From positions 1 through 24,125 of the forward strand of contig PBJL01000014.1 of assembly GCA_002721105.1 (NCBI GenBank): a DNA stretch of 24,125 nt, given 5' to 3'. This DNA is from Acidiferrobacteraceae bacterium (lineage in GTDB: Bacteria; Pseudomonadota; Gammaproteobacteria; Arenicellales; UBA868). A model generated the notes under the pieces. That model worked only from the letters and a program-made list of their open reading frames with translations. It was not told the DNA's origin and ran no database searches. Below are positions 15,677 to 24,125 of this stretch, piece by piece (position 1 is the stretch's first letter; each line of letters opens with the position of its first letter). The position numbers and the translations under genes were made by a program.

Positions 15677-16585
15677 ATGCAACAGCTTGAAAATCAGCTT
15701 GTGGTGGCGATATCGTCTAGGGCTCTCTTTGATCTGGAGGAAAGCCATAGAGTTTTTGTTGATGAGGGTGTAGAGGCTTATTGCATCTATCAAAGAGAGC
15801 GGGAAAATGAGGTGCTTGAGCCCGGAGTTGCTTTTTCATTGGTTCGTAAGTTACTCGCTCTAAATAATGAAAAACCAGAAAATCAAAGAGTTGAAGTTGT
15901 TCTAATCTCTCGTAACAGCGCAGATACAGGATTAAGAATTTTTAACTCTATTCTTCATTATCGATTGGCTATTACACGAGCCGCATTTTCTGGTGGAGAT
16001 AGCAAGTTTAGGTACGCCTCGGCATTTAAAGCAGATTTGTTTTTATCAGCGGATCCGCGCGATGTTCAAAATGCACTCAATTGTGATATGGCTGCTGCCA
16101 CGATATTGCCATCCAAGGTGAATTTTAGTCAGGATCCACAGTTGCGAATTGCTTTTGACGGCGATGCTGTATTATTTTCTGATGATTCAGAACGGATTTT
16201 TAAGGAGAAGGGTTTAGCAGCTTTCTCAAAGTCTGAATTCGAACAAGCCTCAAAACCATTGACGGGAGGTCCTTTCAGAAATTTTCTTCACGCCCTACAC
16301 CGGCTACAGGGAGAGTACCCTACCCATGAGGGGCCGATACGAACGGCACTGATAACAGCCCGAAGTGCCCCTGCTCATGAGCGCGTAATACGAACCCTTC
16401 GAGCATGGAACATTAGGATTGATGAGGCAGTCTTTTTAGGTGGGTTGGATAAGGGTCGGTTTTTGAGTACCTTTGGAGCAGATATTTTTTTTGACGACCA
16501 GCAAGGGTATTGTGATACCGCTAGTCAGTTCGTTCCAACAGGGCATGTACCACATGGCGTAAGAAATGAGGTAGAAAAAAAATAA
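15677..16585 (+). CDS. Cytosolic 5'-nucleotidase I-like protein
   Basis: Predicted 5'-nucleotidase of the cN-I family (Pfam 5-nucleotidase, PF06189), which removes phosphate from nucleoside monophosphates in the cytosol. I recognise it from the conserved blocks I-S-S-R-A-L-F-D-L-E-E-S-H at 12-24, L-I-S-R-N-S-A-D-T-G-L-R-I-F-N-S in the middle, L-R-I-A-F-D-G-D-A-V-L-F-S-D (Asp and second Asp as a HAD-like nucleophile pair) and T-A-R-S-A-P-A-H-E-R-V-I near the C-terminus. Length 302 fits bacterial members. It is soluble, with no signal peptide. It is set off by 50 bases from lnt and 86 from the protease gene, so it may be its own unit; no ribosome site is apparent. Substrate preference cannot be read from the sequence. 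Confidence 0.88.
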   Translation: MQQLENQLVVAISSRALFDLEESHRVFVDEGVEAYCIYQRERENEVLEPGVAFSLVRKLLALNNEKPENQRVEVVLISRNSADTGLRIFNSILHYRLAITRAAFSGGDSKFRYASAFKADLFLSADPRDVQNALNCDMAAATILPSKVNFSQDPQLRIAFDGDAVLFSDDSERIFKEKGLAAFSKSEFEQASKPLTGGPFRNFLHALHRLQGEYPTHEGPIRTALITARSAPAHERVIRTLRAWNIRIDEAVFLGGLDKGRFLSTFGADIFFDDQQGYCDTASQFVPTGHVPHGVRNEVEKK

Positions 16586-16671
16586 TTGATCGGGCTTGAA
16601 TTAGCTCGTTAAGGCGTCAAATATAGACTAATGAGTATTTCTAATTTCTAATTGATGAGGTATTTGAGATA

Positions 16672-18030
16672 ATGTTTTCTATATTTAACTATCTGCGTCG
16701 ATTCATCTTGCTAGTATTGTTGTGGTCCCCCACAATGGTGTTGGCATTGCCGGTATCAGTAGAGGGCCAGGCATTACCTAGTCTCGCCCCGATGCTAGAG
16801 AGGGTTTTGCCGTCAGTTGTGAATATTGCAACTACCGGAAAGGTTGAAGTGCAGCAGAATCCATTCATGAACGATCCTTTATTCCGGGAGTTTTTCGATA
16901 CACCTCGATCTCAGCCACGAGAGCGGCAATTTAATAGCTTAGGTTCTGGAGTGATTATAGATTCTAAGAAGGGTTATGTAATTACCAATAGTCATGTGAT
17001 TGAGAATGCTGATGAGATTAATGTGACGCTGCGCGATGGCCGTTCTTTTGAAGCTAAACTAATAGGTGCGGATCCAGAGGCTGATATTGCCGTCATTGAA
17101 TTACCTATCAGTGATTTAGTAGGGATCGATATTGGTGACTCAGATGATCTTCGTGTGGGTGATTTTGTTGTAGCGATCGGGAATCCATTTGGTCTTGGGC
17201 AGACGGTCACTTCAGGAATCGTGAGCGCGAAGGGAAGAAGTGGTTTAGGTATTGAAGGTTATGAAGATTTTATTCAAACAGATGCGTCTATCAATCAGGG
17301 TAATTCTGGTGGTGCATTAGTAAATCTGCGTGGACAATTGATTGGCATAAATACGGCAATCCTGGGTGGTCGTGGTGGTGGGAGCGTGGGAATTGGTTTC
17401 GCTATTCCAGCCAATATGGCACTTAGCTTAACTAGTCAAATCGTGGAGTATGGTGAGGTTAGGAGAGGACAATTGGGGGTAATCGTCCAAGATTTAACCC
17501 TTGAGTTGGCTAATGCACTAGGTATTGAATTTGTTTCTGGCGCGCTTATATCTCAAGTCTTACCCAATTCAGCAGCTCAAGAAGCTGGCTTAGAAGAGGG
17601 CGACGTTGTAATCAGTGTTAATGGTCGATCAACCAATGGTGCTAGCAGTCTTCGGAATGTTATTGGTCTTGCGAGAGCTGGCGAAGTTGTAGAGATACAA
17701 TATTTAAGGGATGGAGAAACGTTTTTAAGGAAAGTAAAGATTAGGTCGATACAAACCGAAGTGAGTCTTAAAGAGCGAACCGATGGCTTCTTGGCGGGTG
17801 TTACACTTGGAGAGCCTTCTGAGACCAATGCCGGTGTTGTTGTATTGAGGGTAGAGCGTGAGACCAAAGCATGGAGCGCTGGTTTGAGGCCACAGGATTT
17901 AATTCTTTCAATAAATAGAATTAAAATTAATAAGCTCGAGGATGTCGAAAAAGCGATAGCGCTGAATGCCTCGGGTATTTTACTCAATATTCGTCGCGGT
18001 AATTCTGCACTGTTTATTGTTATTCGTTAA
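16672..18030 (+). CDS. degQ: Periplasmic Do-type serine protease, DegQ-like
   Basis: HtrA-family protease/chaperone for periplasmic protein quality control. A signal peptide occupies about residues 1-25 (basic Y-L-R-R, a hydrophobic stretch, likely cut after V-L-A). The catalytic triad is His108 (T-N-S-H-V-I), Asp138 (E-A-D-I-A-V) and Ser212 (G-N-S-G-G-A-L). Two PDZ domains follow, about 262-355 and 365-450. The 452-residue length, the short loop before L-G-S-G-V-I, and the C-terminal R-G-N-S-x-x-F-I-V-I-R pattern resemble DegQ (455 in E. coli) more than DegP; MucD is the Pseudomonas-style name for the same family. Its link to neighbours is only positional; rpe begins 21 bases downstream. Confidence 0.93.
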   Translation: MFSIFNYLRRFILLVLLWSPTMVLALPVSVEGQALPSLAPMLERVLPSVVNIATTGKVEVQQNPFMNDPLFREFFDTPRSQPRERQFNSLGSGVIIDSKKGYVITNSHVIENADEINVTLRDGRSFEAKLIGADPEADIAVIELPISDLVGIDIGDSDDLRVGDFVVAIGNPFGLGQTVTSGIVSAKGRSGLGIEGYEDFIQTDASINQGNSGGALVNLRGQLIGINTAILGGRGGGSVGIGFAIPANMALSLTSQIVEYGEVRRGQLGVIVQDLTLELANALGIEFVSGALISQVLPNSAAQEAGLEEGDVVISVNGRSTNGASSLRNVIGLARAGEVVEIQYLRDGETFLRKVKIRSIQTEVSLKERTDGFLAGVTLGEPSETNAGVVVLRVERETKAWSAGLRPQDLILSINRIKINKLEDVEKAIALNASGILLNIRRGNSALFIVIR

Positions 18031-18051
18031 TTTTTTAGGGGAAGCTACCTT

Positions 18052-18774
18052 ATGGGAAATTCCGATAACAAAGTAGAAATCGGTGAGACAAACAATGACT
18101 GGATCGCTCCTTCAATATTGTCAGCTGATTTTTCGAGACTCGGAGCTGATGTGACTAATGTTCTAAATTCAGGTTCAGATGTTGTTCATTTTGATGTGAT
18201 GGATAACCATTATGTACCGAACTTGACTTTCGGTCCCATCATATGTGAGGCGTTGCGGCGATATGGGGTTGAAGCTCCTATCGATGTTCATCTCATGGTG
18301 ACACCGGTTGATAGAATCATCCCAGATTTTGCCGCAGCTGGCGCTACATATATTTCTTTTCATCCGGAAGCAACCGAACATATTGATCGGACATTACAGT
18401 TGATAAAAGATGAAGGTTGCAAGGCAGGGTTAGCTTTTAATCCAGCCACACCTCTCGATTATTTAGATCACGTTCTCGATAAAATTGATTTAGTCCTTAT
18501 TATGTCGGTGAATCCTGGTTTTGCTAATCAAACCTTCATACAATCCGTTTTACCAAAGATAAAAGAAGTACGAGGTCGAATTGACGAATCGGGTTACGAT
18601 GTAAGGCTTGAAGTCGATGGGGGAATTACATTAGATAATGTTAGGCTAATTAAAAAGCATGGAGCGGATACCTTCGTTTCAGGCTCCACTATTTTCAACT
18701 CCGGTAGAGAGTTGGATCCGAACCGATACGATAGCGTTATTCAATCTTTCCGTTCCCAGCTACAGAAGTTTTAG
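18052..18774 (+). CDS. rpe: Ribulose-phosphate 3-epimerase Rpe
   Basis: TIM-barrel enzyme of the pentose phosphate pathway, interconverting ribulose 5-phosphate and xylulose 5-phosphate. Metal ligands are all present: His47 and Asp49 (H-F-D-V-M-D), His80 (D-V-H-L-M-V) and Asp189 (E-V-D-G-G). An oddity is the phosphate-loop motif, which reads N-P-G-F-A-N-Q at 154-160 where most Rpe proteins have N-P-G-F-G-G-Q. The start at ATG 18052 is backed by AGGGGAA about 7 bases upstream and gives about 11 extra polar residues before the usual [10 protein letters not shown]. The order rpe-gph-trpE is that of Pseudomonas. Confidence 0.96.
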   Translation: MGNSDNKVEIGETNNDWIAPSILSADFSRLGADVTNVLNSGSDVVHFDVMDNHYVPNLTFGPIICEALRRYGVEAPIDVHLMVTPVDRIIPDFAAAGATYISFHPEATEHIDRTLQLIKDEGCKAGLAFNPATPLDYLDHVLDKIDLVLIMSVNPGFANQTFIQSVLPKIKEVRGRIDESGYDVRLEVDGGITLDNVRLIKKHGADTFVSGSTIFNSGRELDPNRYDSVIQSFRSQLQKF

Positions 18775-18825
18775 TACATATCAGATCCCATTAAGATTTT
18801 AGTAAATGCTTTGTTAAGAGGATCA

Positions 18826-19512
18826 TTGACAGATCACACTGCCAAAGCTTTGTTGTTTGATCTTGATGGTACCTTGATCGATTCAGCTCCGGATATTTGT
18901 AATTCACTAAATGCTGCGTTCGGGACAATGGACCTCCCAGGTGTTTCATTAAATGAGGTTCGCAACTGGATTGGTAGTGGTGTAAAAGGGTTGTTGGATG
19001 AGGCGCTCAAAAAAACATTAGGTGGAGAACCTGATGCGGCCTTAGTTACACGAGCAATCCAACTGTTTGAATTATATTATGCGGAGCAATCATGGATGAA
19101 GAGCGCCTGCTATGATGGAGTGCTGAGTGGCCTATCTGAATTGAAAGGCATGGGTTTCAGAATGGCTTGTGTCACTAATAAGCCTCGATTTCTCAGTTTG
19201 CAGGTATTAAAAAAGTCTGGTTTAAAGGGTTTTTTTGAAGTCTTGGTGGCGGGCAATGATTTAGATAAGCAAAAACCATCAGGCCTCCCGCTCCTGTACG
19301 CAGTTAACCAATTAGGGTTGAGTTCGACAGATTGTGTTGTAATAGGGGACTCGCAGAACGATATCGATGCTGCTAAAGATTCAGGAATAGTGATACTGTT
19401 AGTTACATGGGGATACCATCAAGGGTTAGATATGACTCAGTTGCACGCAACTCAATTCATTAATCATTTTAGCGAAATACAGAAAAAATTAATAGGTGGT
19501 ATTGTAGGATGA
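18826..19512 (+). CDS. gph: Phosphoglycolate phosphatase Gph
   Basis: HAD-superfamily phosphatase that removes 2-phosphoglycolate, for example from DNA repair. HAD motif I is F-D-L-D-G-T-L-I-D-S (nucleophile Asp12 and Asp14), motif II the T of V-T-N-K-P, and motif IV V-I-G-D-S-x-N-D. The cap insertion between 25 and 100 is of the Gph type. No ATG fits the N-terminus; I chose TTG 18826, preceded by AAGAGGA at 18816-18822, though its spacing is short. TTG 18811 is the alternative and adds five residues. The stop overlaps the trpE start as ATGA, so gph and trpE are translationally coupled. Substrate assignment relies on family and neighbourhood. Confidence 0.9.
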   Translation: MTDHTAKALLFDLDGTLIDSAPDICNSLNAAFGTMDLPGVSLNEVRNWIGSGVKGLLDEALKKTLGGEPDAALVTRAIQLFELYYAEQSWMKSACYDGVLSGLSELKGMGFRMACVTNKPRFLSLQVLKKSGLKGFFEVLVAGNDLDKQKPSGLPLLYAVNQLGLSSTDCVVIGDSQNDIDAAKDSGIVILLVTWGYHQGLDMTQLHATQFINHFSEIQKKLIGGIVG

Positions 19513-21002
19513 ATCGAAAAGACTACCAAAAATATCGTTCCGAAGGATTCAATCGTATTCCACTTTCTCGGGAAGTTCTTGCAGATCTAGATACTCCAGT
19601 AAGTACATATTTGAAGCTAGCTCGCGGCCCCTATAGTTATTTGTTTGAGTCCGTAGTTGGTGGTGAAAAATGGGGGCGCTATTCGATTATCGGTCTACCC
19701 TGTAGTTCGATAATTCGTGTAACTGGGGATGAGCTAGCGATAGAACAAAATGGTGAACGCATACATGTACAGAATACTGAAGATCCGTTAACTGCTATCC
19801 AAAAGATCAAGCAACAATTTAATGTGCCACAGATTGAAGGTTTGCCCAGGTTCACAGGAGGACTCGTTGGATTTTTTGGCTATGGTACTTCACAGTATAT
19901 AGAAACACATGTTGGGGCTATAGATAAATATGATCCTACGGAGGCACCAGATATCTTACTCATGGTGTCTGATGAGGTAGTTATATTCGATAATTTAGGT
20001 GGCCGTCTTCACATCATTGTCCATACTGATCCAGAAGAAGAGCGCTCTTGGGAAAATGGTAACGAGCGCTTAGATGAATTAGTTGACATATTGCAATCTA
20101 CACCAACTGATCGTGACATACCAACGTCAAGATTGGTGCGAGAAACTGATTTTCAATCGTCTTTTAATAAAAAAGAGTTTGAGGTCGCAGTTAAAAAAGC
20201 TAAAGATTACATCGCTAATGGGGATATTTTCCAAGTAGTGTTGTCTCAAAAGTTGTCTATCCCATTTGACTCTGATTCATTTACCCTTTACAGAGCCCTT
20301 CGTACTGTGAATCCTTCTCCTTACATGTACTTTTTAGACTTAGACGATACAGATATTGTTGGATCTTCTCCTGAAATTCTCGTTAGGCTTGAAAATAATG
20401 AGGTCACCGTGCGTCCAATTGCAGGCACAAGACGGAGAGGTATCAATGATGAAGAGGACGCAAGACTGGAGCGTGAGCTAATTTCTGATCCAAAAGAATT
20501 GGCAGAACATTTAATGTTGGTCGATCTGGGACGAAATGATGTGGGTCGTATAGCAACAACTGGCACAGTAAAGTTAACTGAGAAGATGGTGGTTGAGCGT
20601 TATTCGCATGTCATGCATATTGTGTCTAATGTTGTTGGTGAGCTAAAAAGTGATCAGGATGCGATTGATGTTTTAAGGGCTACATTTCCGGCAGGTACGG
20701 TTTCAGGGGCACCAAAAGTAAGAGCAATGGAAATAATTGAAGAATTAGAGCCGGATAAGCGTGGTATATACGCAGGCGCTATTGGTTATATCGGTTGGAA
20801 TGGGAATATGGACACTGCCATCGCGATTCGGACAGCAGTAATTACGAATAAAGAGCTATTTATTCAGGCCGGCGCGGGTATTGTTGCTGATTCTATTCCA
20901 GAAAATGAATGGAAAGAAACAATGAATAAGGGGAGAGCAATATTCGAAGCCGTAGCGATGGCCAATGGTGGTCTTAAGCCTGAGACTATTAAGAGAAGTT
21001 AA
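19509..21002 (+). CDS. trpE: Anthranilate synthase component I TrpE
   Basis: Converts chorismate and ammonia to anthranilate, the first committed step of tryptophan synthesis. Signature blocks include [35 protein letters not shown] at 393-403 and the [14 protein letters not shown] block near 455-468. L-F-E-S at 45-48 corresponds to the L-L-E-S feedback site for tryptophan. At 497 residues it has the length of the Pseudomonas type. PabB is the main alternative; the adjacent trpG and trpC favour TrpE. Confidence 0.95.
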   Translation: MNRKDYQKYRSEGFNRIPLSREVLADLDTPVSTYLKLARGPYSYLFESVVGGEKWGRYSIIGLPCSSIIRVTGDELAIEQNGERIHVQNTEDPLTAIQKIKQQFNVPQIEGLPRFTGGLVGFFGYGTSQYIETHVGAIDKYDPTEAPDILLMVSDEVVIFDNLGGRLHIIVHTDPEEERSWENGNERLDELVDILQSTPTDRDIPTSRLVRETDFQSSFNKKEFEVAVKKAKDYIANGDIFQVVLSQKLSIPFDSDSFTLYRALRTVNPSPYMYFLDLDDTDIVGSSPEILVRLENNEVTVRPIAGTRRRGINDEEDARLERELISDPKELAEHLMLVDLGRNDVGRIATTGTVKLTEKMVVERYSHVMHIVSNVVGELKSDQDAIDVLRATFPAGTVSGAPKVRAMEIIEELEPDKRGIYAGAIGYIGWNGNMDTAIAIRTAVITNKELFIQAGAGIVADSIPENEWKETMNKGRAIFEAVAMANGGLKPETIKRS

Positions 21003-21100
21003 GTGAAGCAAAGCAACCATGGCTAATATTTCTCTCACCTAGCAAATAGATTGCTCGATTGATAAAATTAGGTTCGAGGCCTTATTAATTACCTTTATAT

Positions 21101-21679
21101 ATGCTTTTAATGATCGATAATTATGATTCTTTTACATACAATCTGGTTCAGTATTTTGGCCAGTTAGGGCAGCAGGTTGCTGTCTATCGAAATGATCAGA
21201 TAACTCTCGATGACATAGAAGTATTAGCACCTTCTCAAATTGTTATTTCACCAGGTCCCTGCACACCAAGTGAATCGGGAATTTCGTTGGATGTAATACG
21301 GGAATATGGAGCTTTTACACCTATACTCGGTGTTTGTCTCGGACATCAGAGTGTTGCGCAAGCTTACGGTGGTCATATAGTACAAGCGGGCAAGCTTATG
21401 CATGGTAAAACTTCTATGATTTTGCATGATGCTGAAGGTTTGTTTGTAGACATTCCAAATCCTTTTCAAGCAACCCGCTATCATTCTTTAGTTGTGGAAT
21501 CTTCATCATTGCCCGATTGTTTTCATGTTACAGCTCGTTCAGAGGACGATGGCGAAATTATGGCGATTGCACATGAAGAATATCCCGTTCAGGGGGTGCA
21601 ATTTCATCCTGAGTCAATTCTCACTCAATACGGCCACAAATTGCTCCAGAATTTTATTGATCGGCGTCCCAGCAGATGA
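21101..21679 (+). CDS. trpG: Anthranilate synthase glutamine amidotransferase TrpG
   Basis: Class I glutaminase subunit that supplies ammonia to TrpE, and in many bacteria also to PabB. Triad: Cys79 in G-V-C-L-G-H-Q, His169 and Glu171 in Q-F-H-P-E-S. At 192 residues it is a free-standing amidotransferase, not the TrpG-TrpD fusion of E. coli. It starts 98 bases after trpE; that gap shows no clear terminator, a weak -35/-10-like pair (TTGATA 21059, TATTAA 21083) and no ribosome site. The stop overlaps the trpC start as ATGA (21676-21679), where trpD would be expected. Confidence 0.95.
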   Translation: MLLMIDNYDSFTYNLVQYFGQLGQQVAVYRNDQITLDDIEVLAPSQIVISPGPCTPSESGISLDVIREYGAFTPILGVCLGHQSVAQAYGGHIVQAGKLMHGKTSMILHDAEGLFVDIPNPFQATRYHSLVVESSSLPDCFHVTARSEDDGEIMAIAHEEYPVQGVQFHPESILTQYGHKLLQNFIDRRPSR

Positions 21680-22470
21680 ATAACCCAGACAATATTCTTA
21701 CCCAAATCGTTGCTCGAAAAAAAGAGGAAATCAATAGTCGTAGAATGCTTCATTCGATTGAGGATCTTAAGAAAACGGCGAGAGATCAAGAAGATCCAAG
21801 AGGTTTTGTTGAGGCTATTATTAAAAAAATACAAATTCGTGAAACAGCGATTATCGCAGAACTTAAGAAAGCATCTCCAAGCAAGGGTATAATTCGACCT
21901 GATTTTGAGCCTGAAGCCATTGCGAAGAGTTATTCGGAAAATGGGGCAACGTGCCTTTCAGTTTTGACTGATACAGATTTTTTTCAAGGCCATAATGATT
22001 TTGTTTGCATTGCAAGAAACGTAAGTGGACTTCCAGTCCTTCGAAAGGATTTTATGATCGACTTATGGCAGATCAGTGAAAGTCGAGCTATAGGTGCGGA
22101 TTGTGTATTGTTAATAGTGGCAGCACTCGATGATCTTCAAATGATTGATTTAGCTACGGCTGCAAATGATTATGGTATGGACGTATTGATAGAGGTGCAT
22201 GATTTGCAAGAGCTTGAGAGGGCTCTAAAAATTGATACCTGTTTGATTGGAATTAATAATCGGAATTTAAAGACTTTCGAGACAAGATTAGAAACAACTA
22301 TCGAACTAATGTCGCACATACCAACCGGGAGAATAGTGGTCACAGAAAGTGGAATAGAATCTATTACTGATGTCATGAAATTAAAAGATAAAGGCGTTAA
22401 TGCATTTTTGATCGGGGAGTCGCTTATGAGGGCTTCTGATCCCGGCTCGAAATTAGCAGCTTTGATATAG
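21676..22470 (+). CDS. trpC: Indole-3-glycerol phosphate synthase TrpC
   Basis: TIM-barrel enzyme that closes the indole ring from carboxyphenylaminodeoxyribulose phosphate. Key residues visible by family comparison are Glu62, Lys64 and Ser67-Lys70 in A-E-L-K-K-A-S-P-S-K-G, Lys124 in L-R-K-D-F, Glu173 in I-E-V-H-D and Asn195 in I-N-N-R-N-L. At 264 residues it is monofunctional, without the TrpF domain fused in E. coli. Its substrate is made from anthranilate by TrpD and TrpF, and neither gene is in the window. It is coupled to trpG by the ATGA overlap. Confidence 0.96.
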   Translation: MNNPDNILTQIVARKKEEINSRRMLHSIEDLKKTARDQEDPRGFVEAIIKKIQIRETAIIAELKKASPSKGIIRPDFEPEAIAKSYSENGATCLSVLTDTDFFQGHNDFVCIARNVSGLPVLRKDFMIDLWQISESRAIGADCVLLIVAALDDLQMIDLATAANDYGMDVLIEVHDLQELERALKIDTCLIGINNRNLKTFETRLETTIELMSHIPTGRIVVTESGIESITDVMKLKDKGVNAFLIGESLMRASDPGSKLAALI

Positions 22471-22497
22471 AAACTTAAAGGATTTACAAATAAAACC

Positions 22498-22932
22498 ATG
22501 AAGGCGAAGGTCACTCTTAGCAAAGGATCAAGTTTTAAAGGTGTTGTTGAAAGCGGTCATGGCGTTGTAATGGATGTCTCGCCAAAGTTGGGTGGTCAAA
22601 ATTTAGGTCCTCGCCCAATGGAAATGATCTTGTTGGGTCTCGGAGGTTGCACCGCAATAGATGTCTTGCAGATACTGCGAAAAGCTCGCCAACAAGTTGT
22701 TAATATGGAAGTACAATTAGAAGGCAAGAGATCCTCTGAAGATCCTAAAGTTTTTAAAAATATTCAAATAAATTTTGTTTTATCCGGAAAAAAACTTGAC
22801 GAACATAAGGTAGGCAGAGCTATAGAGCTTTCGGCAGAGAAGTACTGTTCAGTCTCAATGATGTTAAACAAAACAGCAGACATTTCATACGACTTTAAGA
22901 TTTCAGAAACAACCGATCCAACATTGAGTTAA
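22498..22932 (+). CDS. yhfA: OsmC-family protein, YhfA type
   Basis: OsmC/Ohr superfamily member whose best resemblance is E. coli YhfA: P-x-P-M-E-M-I-L-L-G-L-G-G-C-T-A-I-D with Cys51, and S-A-E-K-Y-C-S-V with Cys117. These two cysteines stand where OsmC and Ohr have their peroxide-reducing pair, but the YhfA branch has no settled function. At 144 residues it is slightly longer than E. coli YhfA. AAAGGA at 22477-22482 is about 15 bases before ATG 22498, rather far. In Pseudomonas an OsmC gene also follows trpC, but with the CRP homologue vfr between them; here only 27 bases intervene. Confidence 0.9.
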   Translation: MKAKVTLSKGSSFKGVVESGHGVVMDVSPKLGGQNLGPRPMEMILLGLGGCTAIDVLQILRKARQQVVNMEVQLEGKRSSEDPKVFKNIQINFVLSGKKLDEHKVGRAIELSAEKYCSVSMMLNKTADISYDFKISETTDPTLS

Positions 22933-22941
22933 TATTAGTAT

Positions 22942-24125
22942 ATGTCAGACAAAAAAGATTTAAATGAGTTACGAACCGCGGTAAGAGCTCGCCATGATAA
23001 CCTTGTGCCAGCTAGTAGGGGCAAATCAATGAGTCACGAACGTTTTGGTCTTAAGGAATTTTACAATCGGTTAGGAAGACCAAATTTCCAGATGAAATTA
23101 TGGGATGGATTTACAGTAGGACCCCAAGAAAATTCACTCGGCACTGTCAATTTTAAAAATCGTTCAGTTCTTTACAAATTATTGTTTTCAGGTGAAGTCG
23201 CATTTGGCGATGGCTATAGTGACGGTAGTATAGATATTGAGGGTAACCTAGTTGATATGCTTGTGGAGTCTGATGTTAGTCGTCACAAAAGAATGGATAG
23301 CAATCGAAATGGAATAGGAACACCGTTTGAAAAACTCCCTTTAGCGCGCTTCAGGCCATCGAATACATTAGGCCGGGCTCAGCAAAATATTCATCACCAC
23401 TATGATATTGGAAATGAATTTTATCAAATATGGCTTGATACTGAAATGCAATATACCTGTGCATATTTTCCATATCAAGATATGACCCTAGAGGAAGCAC
23501 AACAAGCAAAAATGGATCATGTCTGTCGTAAGCTACAACTAAAATCGGGCGATCAAGTTGTAGAAGCTGGTTGTGGTTGGGGTGGGTTAGCACGTCATAT
23601 GGCTAAATATTATGATGTCCGAGTAACTTCCTATAATATTTCAAAGGAACAGATACGCTTTGCGTCTGATAGAGCTCGAGCAGAGGGGTATGATGATCGG
23701 GTTAATTATATTGAAGATGACTATCGAAACATGAAAGGTAGTTATGATGTTTTTGTTTCCGTTGGAATGCTTGAGCATGTAGGTAAGGATAATTACAGCA
23801 CACTGGGAAATGTTGTTGCCTCAAATTTAAAAAGTGACGGAAGAGCGCTAATTCACAGTATTGGTCGAAATGTTGCTAGACCCATGAGTGCTTGGATTGA
23901 TAAACGAATTTTTCCAGGCGCTTATCCGCCAACTTTACGTGAAATTATGAACATTCTCGAACCTAACCGGTTTTCAGTCTTAGATGTAGAAAACTTGCGA
24001 TTACACTATGCGAGAACTCTTGAACATTGGCTTGATAGATTTGAGTCTTCCAATTTAGAAGTATCTTCAATGTTTGATGAAAATTTCATCAGAGCTTGGC
24101 GTCTTTATTTGTCTGGATCAATTGC
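22942..24125 (+). CDS. cfa: Cyclopropane-fatty-acyl-phospholipid synthase (C-terminus cut by window)
   Basis: Transfers a methylene group from SAM to cis double bonds of membrane phospholipids, a stationary-phase and acid-stress adaptation. From ATG 22942 the frame stays open for 394 complete codons to the window edge. The N-terminal lipid-binding region (about 45-110) precedes the methyltransferase domain: H-H-Y-D-I-G-N-E-F-Y at 152-161, SAM motif A-G-C-G-W-G-G at 209-215, and the bicarbonate-site residues by homology with E. coli Cys139/Glu239/His266/Tyr317: Cys173 (Q-Y-T-C-A-Y), Glu278 (G-M-L-E-H-V-G), His305 (I-H-S-I-G) and Tyr356. It starts 9 bases after yhfA with no strong ribosome site. 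Only the last few residues should be missing. Confidence 0.93.
   Translation, partial: MSDKKDLNELRTAVRARHDNLVPASRGKSMSHERFGLKEFYNRLGRPNFQMKLWDGFTVGPQENSLGTVNFKNRSVLYKLLFSGEVAFGDGYSDGSIDIEGNLVDMLVESDVSRHKRMDSNRNGIGTPFEKLPLARFRPSNTLGRAQQNIHHHYDIGNEFYQIWLDTEMQYTCAYFPYQDMTLEEAQQAKMDHVCRKLQLKSGDQVVEAGCGWGGLARHMAKYYDVRVTSYNISKEQIRFASDRARAEGYDDRVNYIEDDYRNMKGSYDVFVSVGMLEHVGKDNYSTLGNVVASNLKSDGRALIHSIGRNVARPMSAWIDKRIFPGAYPPTLREIMNILEPNRFSVLDVENLRLHYARTLEHWLDRFESSNLEVSSMFDENFIRAWRLYLSGSI

Noticed and set aside
16591..16608. Hairpin CGGGCT/AGCTCG after the 5'-nucleotidase gene
   Set aside because: Six pairs with one G-U and no following T-run; too weak to call a terminator.
21003..21100. Trp attenuator between trpE and trpG
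   Set aside because: No leader frame with tandem Trp codons and no terminator/antiterminator hairpins are visible.

Overview
The window is an AT-rich stretch (roughly 40% G+C by eye) of a gammaproteobacterial chromosome, probably from a free-living, possibly marine, relative of the pseudomonad/oceanospirillalean lineages. The inference rests on near-colinear matches to E. coli and Pseudomonas proteins (UbiE/UbiJ/UbiB, IscR, MiaB, YbeZ, YbeY, CorC, Lnt, DegQ, Rpe, Gph, TrpE/G/C, YhfA-type OsmC, Cfa) and on conserved gene order. Every supported gene is on the + strand; I see no tRNA, rRNA, insertion sequence, CRISPR array or prophage gene. No gap between genes exceeds about 160 bases.

Layout. 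(1) 1-146: the lysine-rich end of a truncated protein built on a 30-base tandem repeat, possibly a PhaF-like phasin. (2) 202-3277: ubiE-ubiJ-ubiB, ubiquinone biosynthesis. (3) 3422-10231: iscR followed by a complete SUF iron-sulfur assembly operon, sufB-sufC-sufD-sufS-sufU-sufT, ending in a small Rieske ferredoxin. (4) 10388-15626: miaB-ybeZ-ybeY-corC-lnt, the order found in E. coli, for tRNA modification, rRNA maturation, a CBS-domain protein and lipoprotein acylation. (5) 15677-18030: a cytosolic 5'-nucleotidase I-like protein and a periplasmic DegQ-type protease. (6) 18052-22470: rpe-gph-trpE-trpG-trpC, as in Pseudomonas but with trpD missing between trpG and trpC. (7) 22498-24125: a YhfA-type OsmC protein and a cyclopropane-fatty-acid synthase cut by the window end.

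How the parts fit together. IscR, itself an Fe-S protein, probably controls the SUF operon. SufS passes sulfur to SufU, here with the SufU-type His/Cys arrangement rather than the E. coli SufE type, and SufBC2D builds clusters that SufT and other carriers deliver. MiaB, encoded directly downstream, needs two [4Fe-4S] clusters. The rest is housekeeping metabolism and envelope maintenance.

I find no convincing wholly new system. The points most worth a second look are the lysine repeat tail, the SUF operon with its SufU-type SufS signature and Rieske tail gene, the long polar N-terminal extension of SufT, the loss of trpD with trpG and trpC fused into an ATGA overlap, and an atypical phosphate-loop motif in Rpe.
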